Positions 5,075-9,200 of a DNA stretch of 9,200 nt are shown here, piece by piece. Position 1 is the stretch's first letter. Every line of letters begins with the position of its first letter. The position numbers and the translations under genes were made by a program. The DNA comes from an uncultured Opitutaceae bacterium (lineage in GTDB: Bacteria > Verrucomicrobiota > Verrucomicrobiia > Opitutales > Opitutaceae). The stretch lies in the NCBI GenBank assembly GCA_903885525.1, contig CAISJA010000227.1:1-9200 (forward strand), written 5' to 3'. The notes under the pieces are model-generated. The model had not been told where the DNA came from and made no database searches. It was given only the letters and a program-made list of their open reading frames with translations.

Positions 5075-7030
5075 TCAGGGCTGAAGCATCCGCCGGATGC
5101 GGGCATCCATCCATAGCCGCACACCGGCCCGGCAGGCCGGTTTGTCTTCCAACCAGCAGGCGAAATCGTGCCCATAGCGCCGGTAGGCCCGGAAAAACCA
5201 GGTCGGAGCCCGGGTTTGCAGCCAATGGCGGAAAAGGAGCCAGAGCGGATTCTGCGGCCCGTACACCACCCGCGCCACCCAGCAAACGGTGTTGCTGTTG
5301 TTGTTTTGGAAGAAGGAAGCGGTCAGGGAGGAGGATTGTGACTGGGCCTTGGACTGGGCATCCAGCATCGCAATGAATGAGTTTGTCAGGGTGGTGCGCT
5401 CATCGGCCAGCTTGGCCTGCATATTCGTAATCTGCGTGGCCAGTCCGGTGTTGCTCTTGTTGATGGTGTCCTGCTGCTGAGTGTTGGAGGCTTTCGCATG
5501 GGTGATGTAGCCATACAGCTTGTCCACCAACCCGCCGGTGTTGTTAAAATAGGCCTGCACATCCGCGGGATTCTGGGTCAGCGCGTTGGAAAGCGCGGTG
5601 CTGTCTTTCACCAGCAGATTGCCGTTGAGCGTCTGCCCGTCAAAATCGACACCGAGGCTGGACAAACTGGTCACCGTCTGGCTGATCCCGGGAATCTTTG
5701 CGAAGGCCAGCGACTGCAGGCTGCTGGCCCAGCCCTCCACCTCGAGGTTGCCGGTCAGCACCGAAGTACTCACGGAGGACGCATTGATGGCAGTCTTCAC
5801 ATCGGTGCTGATGTCGTTCTGCACGGTGTTGAACTTGGTGATGAAATCCTGGATGGCATTCTGCATCCCGGTCGTGTCGCTCTGCACGCTCAGTGTCTGC
5901 GTGGAAACGCTGTTCACGATCACGCTGAAACCGGTGATCCCATGCGAGGAGGCATCCAAAGTGTTGGAGGTGCTGGTCAGCAGGGGGCCGCCATTGACGG
6001 TGTAGGTGGCGTTGGAACCCCGCTGGAAGGTGCCCAGTCCCGCCGTCAGGCCCATGGCCGCCAGCAGGTTTCCCGTTGTGTCCTGCAGGCCCATGCCGAA
6101 GTCACCGGTATTGTTGTTGGTGAGATTGAAGCGGTTGGTGGCGCTGTCGTAGGAAGCGGTCACCCCCGCGGCAGAATTATTGATCCGGCCCATGAGGGTG
6201 GAAACGGTATCGGTGTTGATGCTGTAATTGATGGTGACACCGTTGATCTTGAGGCTGCCATCCCCGGTGCCCCCGGTGAGCGCGCCATTGAACGGGGTGG
6301 AAAAACCCGCGGAAGCCAGGGTCGCCCCTGTCTTGATGGTACCGAGGCTGGTCGCGCTGGTGACCGTGCTTGAGCCATTGTTGTAGAGTTTCAGGGCCGT
6401 GAGGAGAGTGCTGCTGTCATTGGCGGAACCCAGCACGATGCCGGCCCCGCTTCCGCTCGTGAGGGACACCTGATCGTGGGCCGGATCGTAGCTGCCGGTC
6501 ACGTCGCCCCCCGTGGCCGCGGCGATGGCCGTAAACACATCCTTGAGGCTCTCGGCGGCGGTGACCGTAATCTGGTTGCCATTGACCGTCAAAGTGCCGG
6601 CTTGGAAGGCGGTCGCCGTATTCATGCTGCCCAGCGTGATGTCCGATCCGTCGGTGGCGGTGCCGAGCCCCGCGCTCAGGTTCGCTTTCCCCTGGGTTAG
6701 CGCCCGGGAGGCCAGGGTTTGGACGGCAAAGGTGTAGGTCCCGAGCGTCGCCCCGGTCGAGGAAGTGGAGGACCAGGTGGTGTTGGCCGTATCGCTGGAG
6801 ACCACCCGGGCAGAGAATAAATTGCCGGCCCGGATGTTTTGCAAGGAAGTCTGCAGGTTGGTCAGGTCGGTCTGTAGGCTGCTCAGGGCCGTGACCTTGG
6901 AGGTGTTGGTGGTCTGCTGGGTCTGCAGATTGGTCAGCGGGATACTGTCCGCCGCAATCAGCTGGTCGACCACGCTCTTCCAATCGAAGGCTTGGTTCGA
7001 AAGAAGTCCGGAAACTTGGATGCCTGACAT
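5075..7030 (-). CDS. fliD: Flagellar filament cap protein FliD (HAP2) with extra C-terminal tail
   Basis: 651 residues. Residues 1-66 (SGLLSNQAFDWKSVVDQLIAAD, then a Gln/Thr/Leu heptad helix) are the FliD N-terminal D0/D1 segment. The middle is Thr/Ser/Gly/Asn-rich beta domain and includes a flagellin-hook IN-type repeat near 265-325 (KINGVTINYSINTDTVSTLM ...). The C-terminal FliD domain (about 390-580) ends with a helix carrying TNMQAKLADERTTLTNSFIAMLDAQSK. FliD pentamers cap the growing filament and fold arriving flagellin. Normal FliD ends at about this helix, but here an Asn/Ser linker (FFQNNNSNT) leads into 70 more residues, described separately. All three cysteines of the protein are in that tail. 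A sigma-28-like promoter precedes the gene. The ATG at 7030 is preceded by a pyrimidine-rich leader with no Shine-Dalgarno. First gene of a probable operon with the lipoprotein gene. Confidence 0.9.
   Translation of the reverse strand: MSGIQVSGLLSNQAFDWKSVVDQLIAADSIPLTNLQTQQTTNTSKVTALSSLQTDLTNLQTSLQNIRAGNLFSARVVSSDTANTTWSSTSSTGATLGTYTFAVQTLASRALTQGKANLSAGLGTATDGSDITLGSMNTATAFQAGTLTVNGNQITVTAAESLKDVFTAIAAATGGDVTGSYDPAHDQVSLTSGSGAGIVLGSANDSSTLLTALKLYNNGSSTVTSATSLGTIKTGATLASAGFSTPFNGALTGGTGDGSLKINGVTINYSINTDTVSTLMGRINNSAAGVTASYDSATNRFNLTNNNTGDFGMGLQDTTGNLLAAMGLTAGLGTFQRGSNATYTVNGGPLLTSTSNTLDASSHGITGFSVIVNSVSTQTLSVQSDTTGMQNAIQDFITKFNTVQNDISTDVKTAINASSVSTSVLTGNLEVEGWASSLQSLAFAKIPGISQTVTSLSSLGVDFDGQTLNGNLLVKDSTALSNALTQNPADVQAYFNNTGGLVDKLYGYITHAKASNTQQQDTINKSNTGLATQITNMQAKLADERTTLTNSFIAMLDAQSKAQSQSSSLTASFFQNNNSNTVCWVARVVYGPQNPLWLLFRHWLQTRAPTWFFRAYRRYGHDFACWLEDKPACRAGVRLWMDARIRRMLQP
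5078..5287 (-). other. FliD tail domain, residues 582-651, resembling a CFI-box C-terminal domain
   Basis: This 70-residue segment begins VCWVARVVYG and continues with PLWLLFRHWLQTRAP, WFFRAYRRYGHDFACWLEDK and VRLWMDARIRR. It has 3 Cys, 6 Trp and 11 Arg, while the 581 residues before it have no Cys and 3 Trp. The layout (C-aromatic-hydrophobic-A ... YG, then L-x-x-F-R, then R-x-Y-x-x-x-G) resembles the CFI-box-CTERM type domain that ends various bacterial proteins (C-F-I-A-T-A-A-Y-G core). The frame is continuous with FliD and no internal start with Shine-Dalgarno is apparent. Family match is from memory and uncertain; that it is foreign to FliD is clear. Confidence 0.6.
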
Positions 7031-7069
7031 GGGAGGGAGGAGCGGAAAGGAATGAGGCGGATGTTCTCA

Positions 7070-7096
7070 GTATCGGCGCGACGGTGGTGGAATTAA
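7070..7096 (-). promoter_or_regulatory. sigma-28 (FliA) promoter of fliD
   Basis: Minus strand: TTAATTCC, 11 nt, GCCGATAC. The -10 matches GCCGATAA at 7 of 8 and the spacer is canonical; the -35 core is TTAA in place of TAAA. It would give a leader of about 30 nt before the fliD ATG. Confidence 0.65.
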
Positions 7097-7219
7097 ACGA
7101 CACCGCGCCGGCGGCGGGGGAACTTTTTGCCTAGTGAGGGGAAGTGGGTTTCAAATGTCCCTCGGCTTAGCCTTAGGCATGCCAATCCGGCCGGCGCAGA
7201 AAAAATCTGAAGATTGCGC

Positions 7220-7247
7220 TAAATCTTTTTCAGCTCCGCGACGATAC
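7220..7247 (+). promoter_or_regulatory. sigma-28 (FliA) promoter of the first flagellin gene
   Basis: TAAATCTT, 12 nt, GACGATAC. The -35 core TAAA is perfect, and the -10 is the same GACGATA form as in the flgM promoter. The spacer is one base longer than in the other sites. The transcript would start near 7254 with a leader of about 95 nt. Confidence 0.65.
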
Positions 7248-7309
7248 TTCACCTGCCGCGAATCAGACACAAGGCCGGTACGCACCAGGGCCGCAAACCT
7301 GGAGCCGAC

Positions 7310-7327
7310 TGCGACACGGACGTCGCA
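7310..7327 (+). promoter_or_regulatory. Leader hairpin of flagellin 1 with GGA in the loop, possible CsrA site
   Basis: TGCGAC and GTCGCA form a perfect 6-bp stem around the loop ACGGAC. The loop GGA (7318-7320) is 22 nt before a second GGA (7340-7342) inside the Shine-Dalgarno AAGGAAG. The same element precedes the second flagellin. GGA in a hairpin loop plus GGA in the ribosome site is the arrangement bound by the translational repressor CsrA on flagellin mRNA. CsrA control here is inference. Confidence 0.5.
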
Positions 7328-7350
7328 TTTATAAATCAAGGAAGATTAAC

Positions 7351-8133
7351 ATGTCAGTCATCATCAATACCAACTACGCCGCGACGATTGCCTCGGACAA
7401 TCTCGCTGCTTCGAGTGCCAACCTGCAGAAGAGCCTGAACCGGCTTTCGAGCGGGCAAAAAATCGCCACCCCCGCCGACGATGCCGGCGGACTCGCCGTT
7501 GCCATGAAACTGTCCGCTGCGAACAACCGTTCCGCGGTGGCAGCCAACAACATTAGCAACGCAGTTTCGTTTCTGCAGACCCAGGACGGTGTGCTCAATG
7601 TGGCCTCCAAGGTCCTCGACCGCATGAGCCAGCTCGCCATCCTGCACCTCGACACGACCAAGAATGCGTCCGATCTAGCGAACTACAGCACGGAGTTCAC
7701 CCAGCTCAATTCGGAGCTGAGCAACCTGACCCAAGAGTCGTTCAACGGCAACGCCCTCTTCGGGAGCAGCACCGCATTAATTATCAACACCAATGAGGCT
7801 GGTACCCAATCCACGACCCTCAGCATCATTGATATGAGCGCGCAGACCACCGGGCTGGCAATCGGCACCCTTTCGGGCATCACCACGGCCATCCAAAGCC
7901 TCGCCACGGATCGCGCCAAGAACGGCGCCTCCCAGAGTACGCTGGGTTTCTCCTCCCAGGTGCTCACCATCAACCAGCAGAACCTGGCGGCTGCCACCAG
8001 CCGGATCATGGATGTGGACGTCGCGTCGGAGTCGACCCAGCTCGCCCGCTTCAATGTCCTGGTCCAGTCCGGCACGGCCATGCTCGCCCAGGCCAACCAG
8101 AGCGCCCAGACCGCGCTCAAGCTGCTCGGTTGA
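7351..8133 (+). CDS. Flagellin, short form (first of two)
   Basis: 260 residues, the filament subunit, exported through the flagellar type III apparatus. Residues 1-135 are the N-terminal D0/D1 helices (INTNYAATIASDNLAASS, LNRLSSGQKI, PADDAGGLAVAMKLSA, SFLQTQDGVLNVASKVLDRM) and about 170-260 the C-terminal D1/D0 helix, ending with LARFNVLVQSGTAMLAQANQ and ALKLLG. Only about 30 residues (138-165) link the two halves, so the surface D2/D3 domains of long flagellins are absent. No signal peptide and no cysteine, as expected. In the segment that TLR5 reads in enteric flagellins (LQRVRELAVQ), this protein has LDRMSQLAIL. Strong Shine-Dalgarno AAGGAAG ends 6 nt before the ATG. Clients of FliS and capped by FliD encoded next door. 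Roughly 80% identical by eye to the following flagellin. I use no symbol because fliC/flaA naming would be arbitrary. Confidence 0.95.
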   Translation: MSVIINTNYAATIASDNLAASSANLQKSLNRLSSGQKIATPADDAGGLAVAMKLSAANNRSAVAANNISNAVSFLQTQDGVLNVASKVLDRMSQLAILHLDTTKNASDLANYSTEFTQLNSELSNLTQESFNGNALFGSSTALIINTNEAGTQSTTLSIIDMSAQTTGLAIGTLSGITTAIQSLATDRAKNGASQSTLGFSSQVLTINQQNLAAATSRIMDVDVASESTQLARFNVLVQSGTAMLAQANQSAQTALKLLG

Positions 8134-8141
8134 CCGGTCCA

Positions 8142-8157
8142 CTGATCCGCTGATCAG
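8142..8157 (+). terminator. Hairpin just after the first flagellin gene
   Basis: CTGATC, loop CGCT, GATCAG: perfect 6-bp stem starting 8 nt after the stop, flanked by CCGG (8134-8137 and 8159-8162) that could extend it as an outer stem. No T tract follows, so it may be a 3'-end stabiliser or partial terminator rather than a full intrinsic terminator. Confidence 0.35.
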
Positions 8158-8276
8158 GCCGGAGTAACCGCCGGCTTGGTCGGAGCCCTGGTTCAGTGCA
8201 AGTGTCCCTCCAGGGTCGGGGTCAATGGTCTGAGTTCCCTCAAGAACGTCTAGCCAAGGAGCCAATTTTGCTCGTG

Positions 8277-8290
8277 CCGCCTTACGGCGG
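8277..8290 (+). other. Small hairpin in the inter-flagellin spacer
   Basis: CCGCC, loop TTAC, GGCGG: a perfect 5-bp GC stem 14 nt before a second inverted repeat. Function unknown; may be part of a structured spacer RNA between the flagellin genes. Confidence 0.35.
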
Positions 8291-8303
8291 TATGAGCCCC
8301 CAC

Positions 8304-8323
8304 TTTGTGGCACCAGCCACAAA
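8304..8323 (+). other. Perfect 8-bp inverted repeat in the spacer before the second flagellin
   Basis: TTTGTGGC, loop ACCA, GCCACAAA. Could be an RNA hairpin or an operator dyad. It contains TGGCAC, the -24 half of a sigma-54 promoter, but no -12 half at the right spacing. No T tract follows, so it is not a standard terminator. Confidence 0.45.
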
Positions 8324-8356
8324 CAGCGCGGCCCGAGCTGTCCCAACAGGCCCGTG

Positions 8357-8374
8357 GCGACTACGGAACGTCGC
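8357..8374 (+). promoter_or_regulatory. Leader hairpin of flagellin 2 with GGA in the loop, possible CsrA site
   Basis: GCGAC and GTCGC form a 5-bp stem around the loop TACGGAAC. It is the counterpart of the element before flagellin 1: the stem is identical, while the loop has gained two bases. The loop GGA (8365-8367) is 19 nt before the GGA (8384-8386) of the Shine-Dalgarno AAGGAAAG. The 12 bases CGTCGCATTTAT are identical in both leaders (7321-7332 and 8369-8380). Confidence 0.5.
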
Positions 8375-8397
8375 ATTTATCAAGGAAAGATACCAAC

Positions 8398-9177
8398 ATG
8401 TCAGTCGTGATTAACACAAACTACGCGGCAACGGTCGCGGCCAGCAATCTGGCTGCCTCCAGTGCCAACCTGCAAAAAAGCCTTAACCGGCTTTCGAGCG
8501 GTCAGAAAATCGTCAATCCTGCCGATGACGCAGGCGGTCTCGCGGTCTCCATGAAGTTGTCTGCTGCGGCCAATCGTTCGGCCACAACGTCCAACAACAT
8601 TGGAAACACGGTCTCCTTCCTGCAGACCCAGGACGGTGTGCTCAGTGTGGCGGCCAAGGTGCTCGATCGTATGAGCCAGCTCTCCACCCTGCACCTGGAT
8701 ACCACCAAGAACGCCTCGGATCTGGCGAACTATAGCACGGAGTTCGCGCAGCTCAGCACGGAGTTGGGCAACCTGACCCAGGAATCGTTCAACGGCAATG
8801 CCCTGTTCGGCTCTTCGAACCTGACGGTGACCACCACCGAAAGCGGGAGCCAGACCACCACCATCAACGGCATCGATCTGAACACGCAAACCAGCGGGCT
8901 CGCGATCGGCACCCTGTCGGGGATCACCACGGCCATTCAGAGCCTCGCCACGGATCGAGCCAAAAACGGCGCGTACCAGAGCACCTTGGGCTTTGCCTCC
9001 CAGGTGCTGACGGTCAACCAGGAGAACCTGGCGGCCGCCAACAGCCGGATCATGGATGTGGATGTGGCCGCAGAGTCAACGCAACTCGCCCGATGGAACG
9101 TCCTGGTCCAGTCCGGGACGGCCATGCTGGCGCAGGCCAACCAAAGCTCACAGACGGCACTCAAGCTGTTGGGCTAA
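8398..9177 (+). CDS. Flagellin, short form (second of two)
   Basis: 259 residues, same architecture as the first flagellin: N-terminal D0/D1 (INTNYAATVAASNLAASS, LNRLSSGQKI, PADDAGGLAVSMKL), a short variable link (about 138-164, here NLTVTTTESGSQTTTINGID) and the C-terminal helix (SRIMDVDVAAESTQLARWNV ... ALKLLG). Differences from the paralogue gather in the link and in scattered surface positions; the ends are nearly constant, as export, FliS binding and D0 packing require. The open frame extends back to 8305, but the ATG at 8398 is right: it aligns with flagellin 1 and has the Shine-Dalgarno AAGGAAAG just before. No convincing sigma-28 site lies in the 264-nt spacer, so it is either cotranscribed with flagellin 1 or uses a promoter I cannot see. 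Whether both subunits share one filament is unknown. Confidence 0.95.
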   Translation: MSVVINTNYAATVAASNLAASSANLQKSLNRLSSGQKIVNPADDAGGLAVSMKLSAAANRSATTSNNIGNTVSFLQTQDGVLSVAAKVLDRMSQLSTLHLDTTKNASDLANYSTEFAQLSTELGNLTQESFNGNALFGSSNLTVTTTESGSQTTTINGIDLNTQTSGLAIGTLSGITTAIQSLATDRAKNGAYQSTLGFASQVLTVNQENLAAANSRIMDVDVAAESTQLARWNVLVQSGTAMLAQANQSSQTALKLLG

Positions 9178-9200
9178 AGGTAAACCTGCACAGGGATTGA

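Larger units (their letters stand above)
7031..7350. other. Divergent control region between fliD and the first flagellin gene
   Basis: 320 bases without a gene. It holds the leftward fliD promoter (7070-7096), the rightward flagellin promoter (7220-7247), and a flagellin leader of about 95 nt with two small hairpins (7285-7302, arms CCAGG and CCTGG; 7310-7327) and a Shine-Dalgarno (7338-7344). Between 7097 and 7219 nothing distinct was seen apart from a G/C-rich run at 7104-7120. Confidence 0.6.
7311..9177 (+). repeat. Tandem duplication of leader hairpin plus flagellin gene
   Basis: The unit 7311-8133 is repeated at 8357-9177. Homology covers the leader element, Shine-Dalgarno and whole coding sequence and stops abruptly upstream of the hairpin; the spacer 8134-8356 has no counterpart before copy 1. 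Many changes are in third codon positions, so the duplication is old and under selection. Confidence 0.75.

Noticed and set aside
5034..5285. 84-residue upstream extension of the lipoprotein frame
   Set aside because: It overlaps the fliD tail in another frame, has Pro/Arg/Gly-rich low-quality sequence, and would bury the signal peptide; the start at 5033 places the lipobox correctly.
5498..6373. 291-codon plus-strand open frame opposite fliD
   Set aside because: Shadow of the Thr/Ser/Gly-rich fliD coding strand; composition is His/Gly/Gln/Ala-rich and there is no Shine-Dalgarno or context.
8308..8323. Possible sigma-54 promoter before the second flagellin (TGGCAC)
   Set aside because: The -24 half is perfect, but the -12 position reads ACAA instead of TTGC and the GG-N10-GC rule fails; the bases are better explained as an inverted repeat.
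8305..8397. 31-residue N-terminal extension of the second flagellin
   Set aside because: It runs through the leader hairpin; alignment with the first flagellin and the Shine-Dalgarno fix the start at 8398.

Overview
The window is a late flagellar gene block from a GC-rich Gram-negative bacterium. The flagellin type (N-terminal signature NTNYAAT ... SSGQKI.. PADDAGGLAV), a two-gene flagellin set, the CheX/CheY pair and the tail on the filament cap all remind me of Verrucomicrobiota, most likely Opitutaceae. That placement is from memory of protein style, not from a search. No RNA gene, insertion sequence, CRISPR array or other mobile-element signature was seen.

Layout from left to right. Minus strand: the first 26 codons of a CheY-type response regulator (cut by the window edge), preceded in its operon by a CheX-type CheY-P phosphatase, and then, upstream and separately transcribed, an NtrC-family sigma-54 activator of the FlrC/FleR kind. 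Plus strand: a lone unrecognised gene of about 149 codons (2536-2985) that converges on the next block. Minus strand again, in transcription order: fliD (filament cap), a lipoprotein gene, then flgM-like (anti-sigma-28), fliS (flagellin chaperone) and a fliT-like chaperone gene. Plus strand: two closely related short flagellin genes in tandem, diverging from fliD.

The regulatory layer is legible. Five sites fit the sigma-28 (FliA) pattern TAAA-N15-GCCGATAA with a local -10 of G(A/C)CGATA: before cheX, before flgM, before fliD, before the first flagellin, and a weaker one before the unrecognised gene. The window is therefore largely a class-3 regulon: filament protein, cap, export chaperones, anti-sigma factor and a chemotaxis signal-termination pair, with the sigma-54 activator as a likely earlier-tier regulator.

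The points most worth a second look are: (a) FliD carries a 70-residue Cys/Trp/Arg-rich C-terminal tail that does not belong to any FliD I know and resembles a CFI-box-type C-terminal domain; (b) both flagellin leaders keep the same small hairpin with GGA in the loop, followed about 20 nt later by a GGA in the Shine-Dalgarno, which is the architecture of CsrA-controlled flagellin mRNAs; (c) an unrecognised gene and an unrecognised lipoprotein gene sit inside this regulon.
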